NCBI GenBank assembly: GCA_025454915.1
Contig: JALONN010000003.1
Span: 310,001-374,000 of the forward strand
Length of the DNA stretch: 64,000 bases
Source: Raineya sp.
GTDB lineage: Bacteria > Bacteroidota > Bacteroidia > Cytophagales > Thermonemataceae
Direction of reading: 5' to 3'
Shown here: piece after piece, positions 8,565 to 18,389 of the stretch
Layout of the letters: each line of letters starts with the position of its first letter
Numbering within the stretch: position 1 is the stretch's first letter
Position numbers and translations under genes: made by a program
The notes under the pieces: model-generated
The model's database searches: none
Seen by the model: only the letters and a program-made list of their open reading frames with translations
Told to the model about the DNA's origin: nothing

Positions 8565-11069
8565 TTATAGCTTAATTTGTGCTGACACTTTAATTCCGAA
8601 AGGTTTGGCATTAGGTCTGTCTAAATAAGTAAGTCTATGAAAAAAATCTACTCTAAAAAACTTAAGAATATTATCTACCCCATACCCAACCTCTATATAA
8701 GGTTTTCTATAATCTAAACTTTGTATTGGTTTAATTTCATTACCTTGCAAATCAATATCTGAAAGCATTGCCTTATTTTCGTCTCGCATTCCTCCATAAA
8801 CAGCATTCAGGCTTAAAACAAGCCTCCAATCCAAGAATTTATTAGCTTTTTTAAGCAATGGTAATCTATTGAAAAACAAACCCTCAAAGAAATGAGCATA
8901 ATGTAGAGCTACATAATGGTCACTTACAAATTCAAATCCATTCATCTGATTAAAAGCTCTTTCAATCATGATGGGCGTATTATTTCCCAAATGTACTCTT
9001 AACAATGGGAAAGGCAGTTTTCCAAAAATATATCCTGCATTAATGGCATAATTGGCATGTCCAATTCCAAATACTCGAGCATTGTATTGGGATACATCCA
9101 AAGAAAATCTTTGATAATTGAACTGTCCACCTGCAACTCCTTTAAAACCAAACATTCCTGTAAAAGTAATTCGAGGTGTACCACTTCCACCCAAATTAAT
9201 TTCACTATTGTCTAATAGTCTTACCCTATTGCCACCTTTGCGATATGAACTTTGCAGAATTATCTCAGAAACAGTAATATTACTTTGTAAATCTGAGCCT
9301 CCGTCTACTCTGTAAGCAAAAGGATGTACAGGAATCAGTGTTCTGTTTTGGAAGTATAAACGTTCTGTAAGTGAAGGACTTACTTTACTTTCTACCCACA
9401 AAATAGTTTCTTTTTTCATAAAAGGTTTTCTCTGAGATAATGCAAAAAACCTATTAGAAGCAATAAAAAGTTCGGGTAATGGGTCTGTGATATTCAGTTG
9501 AATTGTAGGTTCAATTTCTTCTGTTCGTTTTACCCCAATTTGGGTAAAGTTTTTTCGGGAAACTACTTGACTTACTTCTATATGATACTTTAATTTTTTA
9601 TCTTGGAAACCATAGCCCAAACGCCCTTTGAGTGTAAAATCCCGACTTAAAAGGTAGTTGGTTCTAAAACCCATTCCCAATCTATGCCCTTCTATATCAT
9701 TCCATGCATAATAACGGGCATAATGTCCGAAATCTAAGCCTTTTGTCTCGTAATAGCCTGTACTAAGTACCATTAGAGCTGTTGTATATCTTTTTACAGA
9801 TGGAATTGTTTTGAGAGAATCTATGATTTTGTAAACATTGACTTGTGAAGTAAGTGTACTATCTTTATTTCGATATTCTAACCAATATTTTTCATCTTTC
9901 ACTTCATTTTCTGGAGGTAAAGGCAGGGCATTATAAAACTCTTTTTCTTTGGGTTGATTAATAATATAATTTTGGTGCATGGTTTTGGCTCGGACATAAA
10001 TATTGGGTATTAGTTCCGAAAATTCTGATATTTCTACCTGAAAATCTACATTTTTAGGCACCCAAGCTCCTTCTTGAGTACGCTCCATTTCTTGCTTAAT
10101 TTTCAGGTTTTTAATAAAATTGATATTAGCCTTAGGATTCATCTGCACATCTATTTTTTTGATGGCATACTCTTCTTTGGTAATCCACATTTTGCCTATG
10201 AAAGCCAAGTCTTGTTCACTTCGAGGTACCAGATTAATCACGTAACAAAAATCTTTATCAACCCAAACACTATCCATCAAATCGTAATCATATTTTAAAC
10301 GCCAGCCATCTGCAATAGGCGAAGTAAAATATTTGTCTAAAATATTCATTTGATTACGATAGAAATTGTATTCATTAAGCTTTCCACCTGTCAGTATTTG
10401 TCCAAACCCCTGAGCATCCTCAAGCCCCAAACCAGTCAGATTGGTTGCTTTTACATCTTCTCTTTCTTTTTCAGGTTTTCCTTGATAATAATATTTTGAG
10501 AAACTTTCGCTAACTAAGATAGGTACAATTACTTTTCCTTTACTATCTCGGAGAGTTTGTATTTTTTCAGCCACTTTTGTCATATCTTTCATGACACGCA
10601 AGTTGCTCAAACCCTTTTCATTATTATTTACATACCCTTCTATTCTGTTGTAGGTATCACATTCGTAAGCTTGCAGGCTTCTTTTGTCATTTTTATTTTT
10701 ATTTTTTACAGCTTGTCTGATGATTTTCCAAGCGGGGTTTTCACCTGGAGTTACCGAAATACCTTCTATTTCACCTTTATCTTCTTCCAAAACAAGTAAA
10801 AAGTTTTGTTTTTCAGCTTTTGTAAAAGCTATTTTCTTAGTAATATAACCTACATATTCTATTACTAGTGAGTCTTTTATATATTCAAAATTAAGTTTAA
10901 AAACACCTTCTTCGTTGGTAACAGTTCCTATTTTCTTATTAGATAATAAATATACACTTGCTCCAATAAGAGGCTCTTGTGCATTATCCGTTATTTTGCC
11001 TGTAATTGTTATGGTTTGAGCAAAAAGATTGGATGATACAAACAAGAGTATTAGTAAAAATGCTTTCAT
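8565..11069 (-). CDS. DUF5686 outer-membrane protein with carboxypeptidase-like N-terminal domain
   Basis: An 834-residue protein with a signal peptide ending SSNLFAQ. A carboxypeptidase regulatory-like beta-sandwich follows (TITGKITDNAQEPLIGASVY through about residue 110). The remainder is the DUF5686 region, rich in alternating aromatic strands typical of an outer-membrane beta-barrel and ending in GIKVSAQIKL. The family is confined to Bacteroidota and its function is unknown; the first domain is also found on TonB receptors. The promoter is probably in the 130-bp gap after the kinase gene. It is likely co-transcribed with yidD, which starts three bases after its stop. Confidence 0.9.
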   Translation of the reverse strand: MKAFLLILLFVSSNLFAQTITITGKITDNAQEPLIGASVYLLSNKKIGTVTNEEGVFKLNFEYIKDSLVIEYVGYITKKIAFTKAEKQNFLLVLEEDKGEIEGISVTPGENPAWKIIRQAVKNKNKNDKRSLQAYECDTYNRIEGYVNNNEKGLSNLRVMKDMTKVAEKIQTLRDSKGKVIVPILVSESFSKYYYQGKPEKEREDVKATNLTGLGLEDAQGFGQILTGGKLNEYNFYRNQMNILDKYFTSPIADGWRLKYDYDLMDSVWVDKDFCYVINLVPRSEQDLAFIGKMWITKEEYAIKKIDVQMNPKANINFIKNLKIKQEMERTQEGAWVPKNVDFQVEISEFSELIPNIYVRAKTMHQNYIINQPKEKEFYNALPLPPENEVKDEKYWLEYRNKDSTLTSQVNVYKIIDSLKTIPSVKRYTTALMVLSTGYYETKGLDFGHYARYYAWNDIEGHRLGMGFRTNYLLSRDFTLKGRLGYGFQDKKLKYHIEVSQVVSRKNFTQIGVKRTEEIEPTIQLNITDPLPELFIASNRFFALSQRKPFMKKETILWVESKVSPSLTERLYFQNRTLIPVHPFAYRVDGGSDLQSNITVSEIILQSSYRKGGNRVRLLDNSEINLGGSGTPRITFTGMFGFKGVAGGQFNYQRFSLDVSQYNARVFGIGHANYAINAGYIFGKLPFPLLRVHLGNNTPIMIERAFNQMNGFEFVSDHYVALHYAHFFEGLFFNRLPLLKKANKFLDWRLVLSLNAVYGGMRDENKAMLSDIDLQGNEIKPIQSLDYRKPYIEVGYGVDNILKFFRVDFFHRLTYLDRPNAKPFGIKVSAQIKL

Positions 11070-11199
11070 AAGTAGTAAGAATAATTTATTTTATACTACA
11101 ACCTTACTGGTTTTGTAAATATTTGTTAGTTAATCTATAAATTCATAATAATCAGAACTTATAGGCTTTTATTATTTCATGATGAAAACTTGTATAAAT

Positions 11200-14100
11200 T
11201 TACCGAATTGGTAGGTTTAAAACAAACATAGCACCTTTATTTGTTCCTTCACTGTTCACTTCAATATTACCATCCAGTTTGTTCATGGCTATTTGAGTGA
11301 TATAAAGCCCCAGTCCTGTACCTTTGGAGCGTTCTGTTCCTCTATAAAACATATCAAATATTTTGGGAATAATCTCTGAATCTATTCCCAAACCTTGGTC
11401 TATAATTTTTATTTTTATTTTTTTCTCACTCAATTTTTCTGCTTCTATCACAATCTTGCTTCCTGCTTCTCGGCTATATATCATTGCATTTTCTACTATA
11501 TTCACAATACAGTGTAAAAGCAGGTATTGGTCTGTTTTAATATGATTTAATTCTGGTGAGACTTTGACTTCTATATCAGCATGGATAGCAGGATACATGG
11601 ATTTTACTTGCTGTATGGCTTGTTGTATCAATTCTATTAAACTAAAAGAAGCAATACGAACATTAGCAGCCTTCACCTCATATACCCTGACAAGCTTAAC
11701 CAATACGTTTTGGGTATTAAGAGCTTCCTCTTTCACCAAATTTACATAATTAAGAGCCTTTTCATCTTCTTTCAAATCCATTTCGGCAACTACACAAAGC
11801 CCTATAAGCCTGCTTAATGGACCTCTAATATCGTGTGCTGCTCGATAAGTAAAATTATCCAATTCTCTATTTATTTTGAGAAGCTCTTCATAGGCTCTTT
11901 CAAGTGAGGTAGTTCGTTCTCTTACTCTGTTTTCTAATAACTGATTGGTATTTTTAAGCTCTTCATTTTGTTTGGATATAATTGCATTTTTAGCTTCTAT
12001 GTCTTCTTTTTGATGCCTGATTTCCGCAGAACGTTCCTGAACTAAAACCTCTAATTTTTTATTTTGAGATTTAAGTCTATAAGCATACATCTGAGCCACC
12101 AAGAATATTAAAATCAGTAATAATAAAAAATACACTAAATATGCCCAAATAGTTCTGTACCATGGAGGGCTTATTTCCAGCGTGTAGGTTGCTTCGTTAT
12201 TGGTATATCCATAAACATTACGAGCTTTTACTCTAAAAGTATAACGTCCTTCAGGCAAATTTGTATAACTCTTGGTATTACTGCTTCCCCACTCAGACCA
12301 TTCTTTGTCAAAGCCTTCCAAAATAAACTGATAGAGCATAGAAGCGTTATTGGAGTAGTCTGTACTTGCCCAAATAAAATTAATATTGGTGTTAGAATAA
12401 GGCAATATTACATTTTTTGGTTGCCCAGAACCATTATACAATAAAGAGTCCTTCCAAGAAACCTGCCTAATATATGTTCTCCAATTAGCATGGTTATTTT
12501 TAGGAAGGGTGTGATGATGCTCATAAATGCCTTCTGATGTTGCAAAAAATGTAATTGAGTCTATGCCAATAATGTCCCGAATAGTAATTCTGTCAGATTT
12601 TTCAAAAAAATGATATGCTGTAGGTTTTCCATCTACGATACTAAAGACCTTTATTTTTTTCTTAAAATCTTTATTTTCTTCATTAGTAACAATCCATTCT
12701 TCATTTTTTGCTACATTTTTTCGTGTCAGGGCAACCTCTGTATTTTTGCCAGAGAAAAGATATTTTTGACTGAGTTGAGGATTATATTCAAAATTTTTAC
12801 GATTGTAGTTAAATGTAAATATTCCTTTGTTGCTGGATATAAACCAAGTTTCACCATTTTTAAAAACTCTGTTTTTTACATCCTCAGGTAGTCCGTCCTT
12901 TTTTCCATATAATTTGAGTGTAGCAGAGTCTGGTTTATGAAAATATAACGAAAACACTCCTTTAGTATAATTATCTATCCAGACATTATTTTTATCATCT
13001 TTAATCATATAAAAAAGGTTCTCTCTGGCTATTCCTTTTATTTTCTTTTTAATCTGCCACTTTCCCTCTTCTTTCTCCACTAAAAGGAGTCCCAAAGCTG
13101 TATTCACGAATAGTTTTTGAGGATAATTTGGGATAGGCATAATAAACCAACTTCTGGGTGTGGGTATTTCATCTTTGATAGTCACAGGAACTAATGTAGC
13201 TGTAGTATCTTTCAGAAAAAAGATACCGTTATTAGCTGTAACTAATATACCATCTTCCACTGTTTGAAATCGCCAAGTCTGTGTATTGATATTTATAATA
13301 GGTTTGAAACGATTTTCTTCTACACTTTTAGGAAATAATGGTTTGTAAAAAGTTCCTATTGAAGTTGCTACGTACAAGTAATTTTTATGAACCAATACCT
13401 GATATGCATGTCCGTATAAACCTGCATTTTCGTTGTAATAAGTAAAATGAGTGTTTAATTCAACAAGAGAAATTCCATTATTAAATGCTACCCACAAATT
13501 TCCAGTATTATCCAGACAGAGAGCCCAGATGAAATTATCTTGTAAGCCTTTTTCCATATTGAGGGTATATTGTATATTACCCTGATAATCAATCAATAAA
13601 AGTCCATTTCTGCGTGTACCAATAGCAATAAGTTTTTGATTGATGACTTTTATTTGTAAGGTTTGTTTCTTGATATGTACATTGACAGGAGCATTCTGAA
13701 TAGGTTTGGGTTCGTTTACACCATCCCAAGACATCATACCTATATTTTCAGTAAATACAAGCATTTCTCCTTTAGTTTGAGATGGTACAATACCATATAT
13801 TACTTCATTTTTAAATTTTTCTCCTCCATTTACCAGCTTTATTTCTTCATTTTGTAATTCAAAAAGTCCTTTATTTTCAAAATACAAAAAAAAGCGATTG
13901 TTTACCCAATATCCCCAATTGGTTCCACCCTCTAATTCCCAAACTTTTACTTTTTGTTTTTCTTTTTCCCAACGATATAAAGCTTTTGCTGTTCTAAAAT
14001 ATACTCCTTTTTCTGTAGGTGTAATACTCCAAACGTCTCCAAAACTTCTATATTTTTCGTCAACGTATTTTAGTAAAGATACATACTCCAAACTCCCTAC

Positions 14101-14466
14101 TTCGTTAGTAGTGAGGAAACCAAACTCTTTTTGTCCACCTACATAAATTACATTATTTTTATCTATTTCTAGTGCATGTACTTCTGAGCGATTTGGCAAA
14201 GGTAATACTCTCCATGTTGTTCCATCATATTCTAAGACGCCTTCACTATTACCAAAATACATAACCCCTCTGTTATCTTGCAAGACACAGAAATTTTGTC
14301 CTCCAGCATGATAATTTTTAGGGGAAAAGTTTTGAATAAATGGCAAGCCCACTTTAGGGGAACTTAGTAAAAAAACATCTTGCTTTGTTTTCTCTTGAGC
14401 ATAAGAGAGAGCAAAACAGAGCCAACAAACAATGAGAGTATAATATCTTCTATTCAATTTTTGCAT
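11200..14466 (-). CDS. Membrane histidine kinase with two-component-regulator propeller and Y_Y_Y domain
   Basis: Domains in order: signal peptide (CWLCFALSYAQ), periplasmic beta-propeller repeats (about residues 35-640; for example LQDNRGVMYFGNSEGVLEYD), a Y_Y_Y immunoglobulin-like domain (YTNLPEGRYTFRVKARN), one membrane segment (IWAYLVYFLLLLILIFLVA), a coiled coil, a HisKA domain with H-box YRAAHDIRGPLSRLIGL, and an ATPase with N-box NIVENAMIYS and G-boxes DQGLGIDS and GTGLGLYI. It lacks the receiver and AraC domains found on many hybrid kinases, so it must signal in trans. I use the ATG at 14466, which overlaps the EVE gene by 17 bp, over the upstream TTG at 14490. The H-box HDIRGP is shared with the REC-kinase at 34.1 kb. 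Confidence 0.92.
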   Translation of the reverse strand: MQKLNRRYYTLIVCWLCFALSYAQEKTKQDVFLLSSPKVGLPFIQNFSPKNYHAGGQNFCVLQDNRGVMYFGNSEGVLEYDGTTWRVLPLPNRSEVHALEIDKNNVIYVGGQKEFGFLTTNEVGSLEYVSLLKYVDEKYRSFGDVWSITPTEKGVYFRTAKALYRWEKEKQKVKVWELEGGTNWGYWVNNRFFLYFENKGLFELQNEEIKLVNGGEKFKNEVIYGIVPSQTKGEMLVFTENIGMMSWDGVNEPKPIQNAPVNVHIKKQTLQIKVINQKLIAIGTRRNGLLLIDYQGNIQYTLNMEKGLQDNFIWALCLDNTGNLWVAFNNGISLVELNTHFTYYNENAGLYGHAYQVLVHKNYLYVATSIGTFYKPLFPKSVEENRFKPIININTQTWRFQTVEDGILVTANNGIFFLKDTTATLVPVTIKDEIPTPRSWFIMPIPNYPQKLFVNTALGLLLVEKEEGKWQIKKKIKGIARENLFYMIKDDKNNVWIDNYTKGVFSLYFHKPDSATLKLYGKKDGLPEDVKNRVFKNGETWFISSNKGIFTFNYNRKNFEYNPQLSQKYLFSGKNTEVALTRKNVAKNEEWIVTNEENKDFKKKIKVFSIVDGKPTAYHFFEKSDRITIRDIIGIDSITFFATSEGIYEHHHTLPKNNHANWRTYIRQVSWKDSLLYNGSGQPKNVILPYSNTNINFIWASTDYSNNASMLYQFILEGFDKEWSEWGSSNTKSYTNLPEGRYTFRVKARNVYGYTNNEATYTLEISPPWYRTIWAYLVYFLLLLILIFLVAQMYAYRLKSQNKKLEVLVQERSAEIRHQKEDIEAKNAIISKQNEELKNTNQLLENRVRERTTSLERAYEELLKINRELDNFTYRAAHDIRGPLSRLIGLCVVAEMDLKEDEKALNYVNLVKEEALNTQNVLVKLVRVYEVKAANVRIASFSLIELIQQAIQQVKSMYPAIHADIEVKVSPELNHIKTDQYLLLHCIVNIVENAMIYSREAGSKIVIEAEKLSEKKIKIKIIDQGLGIDSEIIPKIFDMFYRGTERSKGTGLGLYITQIAMNKLDGNIEVNSEGTNKGAMFVLNLPIR

Positions 14467-14860
14467 TTGCAAGTGTACAGATAATTTCAAATTCCTCTTG
14501 AGTTACTGGGCAAACTGAGAGCCTACTTTGTTTCACAAGAGCCATATTTTTGAGAATTGCATGTTGTTTTAACATTTCAAGACTAATTTTTTTTTCAAAT
14601 TTCAGGTACGGTACTACGTCTACAAGTACCCAGTCTTTGTCTGTAGGGTCTGGATAAGCTTCTTTACTAATTTGAGCTACTCCTACTATTTCTTTTCCAT
14701 CATTACTATGATAAAATAAAGCATAATCTCCTTTTTTCATAGCTTTCAGGTTGTTACGAGCTTGATAGTTTCGTACACCATCCCAAAAAGTTGTCTGGTC
14801 TTTTTCCAAGTTGTCCCAACTATATTTGAATGGTTCAGATTTAATTAACCAATAATTCAT
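14450..14860 (-). CDS. EVE domain protein
   Basis: A 136-residue single EVE domain of the thymocyte nuclear protein 1 type. Diagnostic stretches are MNYWLIKSEPFKYSWDNL, FWDGVRNYQARNNLKAMKKG and DYALFYHSND. EVE domains share the PUA/YTH fold and bind modified bases in DNA or RNA, and the family is often linked to restriction or RNA metabolism. Its stop overlaps the start of the propeller kinase gene by 17 bp, so the two are probably translated from one message, though a functional link is not obvious. No restriction gene is adjacent. Confidence 0.9.
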   Translation of the reverse strand: MNYWLIKSEPFKYSWDNLEKDQTTFWDGVRNYQARNNLKAMKKGDYALFYHSNDGKEIVGVAQISKEAYPDPTDKDWVLVDVVPYLKFEKKISLEMLKQHAILKNMALVKQSRLSVCPVTQEEFEIICTLANAKIE

Positions 14861-14915
14861 AGATGTAAAATAAGATTCTCCTTATGGCAATTTAAGAAAA
14901 TCTTATAAATATAAA

Positions 14916-14950
14916 CAAAAATTCCCACAAACTTCAAGGTAGGTGGGAAT
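14916..14950 (-). terminator. Rho-independent terminator after the 103-residue gene
   Basis: On the minus strand ATTCCCAC and GTGGGAAT form an 8-bp stem followed by TTTTTGTTT. It lies 24 bp past the stop at 14974 and upstream of the EVE gene. Confidence 0.7.
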
Positions 14951-14973
14951 CTTGTTGGGAATAATATATGAAA

Positions 14974-15285
14974 TTAAGCTCTACGCCAAATACTTTGATG
15001 GGTTACTTTTCCGTATTCTTTAAGAATTTCTTCAATTTGATCTTCTGTTGCACCCAAATTATTGAATATACTTTTTAGTTTTGTTGTGTTTGTTTCAAAT
15101 AAATCATGCCATTTTACAGAAAACGGGTCTTTTGGGGTTTCTATCTGCGTTGAAGGCAGATTCATTTCTTGCATCAAAGCTATTTTAAGCAATTGTACTT
15201 TTGTTTTATGCCCTAATTTATCTTCTGGAACATGCTTTTGGAAACTCCAAAGTAGATTGTCGATGTCGTTAATACTGAGATTCAT
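14974..15285 (-). CDS. Small protein of unknown function
   Basis: A 103-residue soluble protein I do not recognise. It is predicted mostly helical (INDIDNLLWSFQKHV; EDQIEEILKEYGKV) with a Trp-containing tail IWRRA. There is no signal peptide and no Cys. It has its own terminator downstream and lies in a 0.7-kb stretch between the EVE protein and the cold-shock gene. The ATG at 15285 is the only start giving a complete first helix. No neighbour suggests a role. Confidence 0.7.
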   Translation of the reverse strand: MNLSINDIDNLLWSFQKHVPEDKLGHKTKVQLLKIALMQEMNLPSTQIETPKDPFSVKWHDLFETNTTKLKSIFNNLGATEDQIEEILKEYGKVTHQSIWRRA

Positions 15286-15480
15286 AGATAGTTTAAAGTT
15301 TTGGTGGTTAACTTATTTTATGAGGCTCAGTGTTCTTTTGTTTCTATTTGTGTATATGTACGAAAGCTTTTTAAAAAGAGTTTTACATGTGTAAGTTTTT
15401 TTATAAAAAAAATAATTAAAATTGTTTTATTTAATTAAAAATAAAGATTCTCGTACAAAAAATTATAGATAATGATGTAA

Positions 15481-15520
15481 TAAAAACAAAAAAATAGAGC
15501 TATTTTGATAGCTCTATTTT
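15481..15520 (-). terminator. Rho-independent terminator of the cold-shock gene
   Basis: Perfect 12-bp stem, AAAATAGAGCTA (15491-15502) with its complement at 15509-15520 and a 6-nt loop. Read on the minus strand it is followed by a T-rich run (TTTTTTTGTTTTTA including the stem end). It ends the short csp transcript about 50 nt past its stop. The rest of the 15,286-15,567 gap holds only AT-rich sequence. Confidence 0.85.
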
Positions 15521-15567
15521 CGGAAAGTTGATGTATATTATAAAAATGAAGTTCTTAGACTATATTC

Positions 15568-15762
15568 TTATTTTACCAACTTAACATTGACAGCGATTAA
15601 GCCTTTTTTACCTTGTTCGATTTCAAAGCTTACTTCGTCATCTTGTTGGATTTCGTCAACTAGACCTGATACGTGAACGAACACATCTTGCTGAGAACCC
15701 TCAGTTTTAATGAAACCGAAACCTTTAGTTTCATTAAAGAATTTTACTTTTCCTTTTTGCAT
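15568..15762 (-). CDS. CspA-family cold-shock protein
   Basis: A 64-residue single cold-shock domain that binds single-stranded RNA or DNA and acts as an RNA chaperone. RNP1 is KGFGFIKTEG and RNP2 is DVFVHVSGL; the family usually has 64-70 residues. It forms its own transcription unit with a well-formed Bacteroidota promoter about 30 bp upstream and a strong terminator downstream. The predicted leader is about 25 nt, too short for a thermosensing leader like that of E. coli cspA. Confidence 0.96.
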   Translation of the reverse strand: MQKGKVKFFNETKGFGFIKTEGSQQDVFVHVSGLVDEIQQDDEVSFEIEQGKKGLIAVNVKLVK

Positions 15763-15792
15763 TGTAATTTGAAAATAAATAAATAACTTCTA

Positions 15793-15822
15793 CAAAGGTA
15801 GCGTATATTTCTATAAATCAAA
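15793..15822 (-). promoter_or_regulatory. Bacteroidota-type promoter of the cold-shock gene
   Basis: On the minus strand a TTTG (15819-15822) lies 18-19 nt before TACCTTTG (15793-15800). This fits the known -33 TTTG and -7 TAnnTTTG consensus. Transcription should begin about 25 nt before the csp start. The site lies in the gap after folC. Confidence 0.75.
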
Positions 15823-15826
15823 AGAA

Positions 15827-17119
15827 TTATAGATTTTTAATTTCTGCTACTACAAATGTACTTCCCCCTACTAAAATTAAATCGTCTTCATCTGCTACTG
15901 AAATAGCGTATTCCAGTGCACTATTGACATCTTTTATGCAATCATACTTTATTTTCAGTGCTTGAGCTTTTTCTTGTAAAACATCTAATTCCATAGCTCG
16001 TGGTAAGTTAGGTTGGCAGAAATAAAACTTTGCATCTTGAGAATATAAAGGTAAAATTTTCTCTACATCTTTATCTTTCATAAATCCAAGTACCAAGTGC
16101 AATTTTTTATAGGGTGTCTGTTTTATCTGTTCTATTACTTGTTGTATTCCATCAAAATTATGAGCTGTGTCAGCAATGACCATCGGTTTTTGCTGCAAAA
16201 TCTGCCAACGCCCTTTCAAACTTGTATTTTTTACAACATTTTTAAATCCATTTTTTAAACTCTCTTCTGAAATATTGATTCCCTTTTCTTTTAATAATTC
16301 TGTTGTTTTCAGAACTCCTAACATATTTTTGAGTTGATAATTCCCCAATAAACCTGATTCGATTTCAAAACTTCTATCAACTAATAAGTCTTGTATTATA
16401 ATATGCAAAAAATTACTTTTTACATTGTTATTCAGTATCTTATAAAAATTTTCAGCAAAAAATATAGGAGCTTTTTCCTGATGTGCTTTATCTAAAAACA
16501 CTTGTTTAGTTTCTAAATGCTGTTCACTAATTACAACAGGAGTTTCCTTTTTAATGATTCCTGCCTTTTCTTGGGCTATTTTAGGCAAAGTATTACCCAA
16601 AAAAGATTGGTGGTCAAAACCTATATTGGTAATGAGCGAAACAATGGGCAAAATAATATTGGTAGCATCCAATCTACCTCCCAGCCCAGTTTCTATAACT
16701 CCTATATCTATTTGTTTTTCAGCAAAATACCAGAAAGCCATAGCAATTCCCACTTCAAAAAAAGAGGCTTCTGAGTCTTCTATTAGTTTTTGGTTATGAG
16801 TTACAAAATGAGCAAACGCTGTTTCTTCTATTTCTACACCATTCACTCTGATTCTTTCTGTAAACGACTTTAAATGTGGTGAGGTGGTAAGTCCTGTTTT
16901 GTAACCACTCTCCTGCAAAATAGAGGCTAAAAAATGAGAACTACTGCCCTTTCCGTTTGTACCTGCAATATGAACACTTTTAAAATGATTCTGTGGGTTT
17001 CCTAATTCTTTACAAAGCCATGTAATACGCTCTAAACCAGCTTTAAAGGCTGCTCCTCCTACATTCTGAAACATAGGCAAACGCTGTAAAAGATAGTTGC
17101 TTGCTTCTTGATAATTCAT
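15827..17119 (-). CDS. folC: Bifunctional folylpolyglutamate/dihydrofolate synthase
   Basis: Adds glutamate to dihydropteroate and to folates in the cytoplasm. The Mur-ligase-like ATP site is HIAGTNGKGSSSHFLASIL, with further landmarks TTSPHLKSFTERIRVNG, VIETGLGGRLDATN, ITNIGFDHQSFLGNT, EKAGIIKKETP and ADTAHNFDG. The length of 430 residues is normal. I start at the ATG at 17119, which opens the conserved MNYQEASNYLLQRLP, over the GTG at 17143. A minus-strand TAGTTTTG at 17143-17150 is a likely -7 element. It is divergent from the amidase gene. Confidence 0.95.
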   Translation of the reverse strand: MNYQEASNYLLQRLPMFQNVGGAAFKAGLERITWLCKELGNPQNHFKSVHIAGTNGKGSSSHFLASILQESGYKTGLTTSPHLKSFTERIRVNGVEIEETAFAHFVTHNQKLIEDSEASFFEVGIAMAFWYFAEKQIDIGVIETGLGGRLDATNIILPIVSLITNIGFDHQSFLGNTLPKIAQEKAGIIKKETPVVISEQHLETKQVFLDKAHQEKAPIFFAENFYKILNNNVKSNFLHIIIQDLLVDRSFEIESGLLGNYQLKNMLGVLKTTELLKEKGINISEESLKNGFKNVVKNTSLKGRWQILQQKPMVIADTAHNFDGIQQVIEQIKQTPYKKLHLVLGFMKDKDVEKILPLYSQDAKFYFCQPNLPRAMELDVLQEKAQALKIKYDCIKDVNSALEYAISVADEDDLILVGGSTFVVAEIKNL

Positions 17120-17136
17120 AGATTTTATGTGTATTC

Positions 17137-17169
17137 TTGACACAAAACTATAAAAAAATGCTATTTTTG
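17137..17169 (+). promoter_or_regulatory. Divergent promoter region of folC and the amidase gene
   Basis: On the plus strand TTG (17137-17139) and TATTTTTG (17162-17169) resemble the Bacteroidota -33/-7 pair, with a slightly long 22-nt spacer, ending 18 bp before the amidase ATG. On the minus strand TAGTTTTG at 17143-17150 is a candidate -7 element for folC. The two would overlap. Confidence 0.5.
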
Positions 17170-17187
17170 CTAAAATAACTACACTTT

Positions 17188-18387
17188 ATGCGTTTATTTT
17201 TTGTATTTTGTATTTTTCTAAATTCTATCTGTTTGGCTCAAGATATTCAACCTAAAATAGCCCTCTACAATCAGAAAATCAAACAATTTTTACTCCTAAA
17301 TCCCAGAGATACAGTTTCTGTTCAGGTGAACGAAAAAGGTTTGTTCTTCAAAAAGAAGCTTTTAATGGATTGGGACAGTTTGCAAAAAATTGAAAATCAA
17401 TATTTAAACAAAATAAAACAACAACAAGCTCGTCTTTTACTACAACAATTTTCCATCATTCCTGCTAAACCTCTTTTAGGCTGGCGAATAGCCTTAGACC
17501 CTGGTCATTTTGCAGGTGATTTACAAACAGCCAAGATAGAAGGTAAATATCTAGAAATGATGCTTTCTGACAGTACAAAAATCGAGTTTTGGGAATCACA
17601 TTTGGCATGGGCAACAGCTAAACTTTTACAAGAACGTCTCGAAAATGCAGGAGCTACTGTAATGATTACACGTTCAAGACCAGAATATACAGCCTTTGAA
17701 TCCACTTTTAAAACTAAATATCAAGAATATCTACAAAGGCATTATGGAAGCGAATCCCTAATACGACAATCTATCAAAAGTAAAAAAACAAGAATGCCAC
17801 TTCCTCAAAATACTTTCTTTCAGGTTTTTTTTAAAAGAGATGAGTTAAGAAAAAGAGTAGAAAAAATTAATGCTTTCAAGCCTGATTTAACCCTGATCAT
17901 GCATTACAATGTAGATGAGAAAAATACTGGCTGGGATAAAACTGTTTCAAAAAACTTTTCAATGGCTTTTGTAGGTGGAGCTTTTGAATTGGAAGACCTC
18001 AAAGAAGAAAGCTTAGATGATTTTGTTCGTCTAATGTGTACACAAGATACCGAAAAATCAGTTTTATTGGCTCAAAAAGTACTTCATTTTCATCAAAAAG
18101 ATGCCAAAGTACCTATTGTACCCTTAAAAAATGATCAAGATTATCTCCAAGAGAAATGCCTTTATACAGGTGTACAAGGTGTATATGCAAGAAATCTGTT
18201 GCTTGCAAGAGCCATTGAAGGTGTGGTGTGTTATGGAGAAAGTCTGTTGCAAGACAGTGAACAGGAAATCAGGCGTTTGAATGAAAAAACTCTAAAAGTT
18301 GATGATATTTACACCTCTCCCAGAATTTCAGAAATTGCAGATGCTTATTTTAAAGGAATTATGAGCTATTGCCAAAATCATCCATAA
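17188..18387 (+). CDS. N-acetylmuramoyl-L-alanine amidase (amidase_3 type), exported
   Basis: A 399-residue protein with signal peptide FCIFLNSICLAQ. The zinc amidase core begins at WRIALDPGHFAGD (first Zn His), has the Glu-containing helix WESHLAWATAKLLQERL, the second zinc His in LIMHYNVDEKN and a final acidic patch near IEGVVCYGES. The family cuts the amide bond between MurNAc and the stem peptide in the periplasm. A central insert (about 170-230) is longer than in short AmiC-type catalytic domains. The next gene starts 2 bp after its stop, so the two are surely one operon. Confidence 0.88.
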   Translation: MRLFFVFCIFLNSICLAQDIQPKIALYNQKIKQFLLLNPRDTVSVQVNEKGLFFKKKLLMDWDSLQKIENQYLNKIKQQQARLLLQQFSIIPAKPLLGWRIALDPGHFAGDLQTAKIEGKYLEMMLSDSTKIEFWESHLAWATAKLLQERLENAGATVMITRSRPEYTAFESTFKTKYQEYLQRHYGSESLIRQSIKSKKTRMPLPQNTFFQVFFKRDELRKRVEKINAFKPDLTLIMHYNVDEKNTGWDKTVSKNFSMAFVGGAFELEDLKEESLDDFVRLMCTQDTEKSVLLAQKVLHFHQKDAKVPIVPLKNDQDYLQEKCLYTGVQGVYARNLLLARAIEGVVCYGESLLQDSEQEIRRLNEKTLKVDDIYTSPRISEIADAYFKGIMSYCQNHP

Positions 18388-18389
18388 TC

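Noticed and set aside
14450..14860. EVE protein as part of a defence island
   Set aside because: Neighbours are a sensor kinase and an unknown small gene; no restriction or McrBC gene is present.
17119..17143. Upstream GTG start for folC
   Set aside because: The eight extra residues are unlike the family and overlap the likely promoter; the ATG at 17119 fits better.
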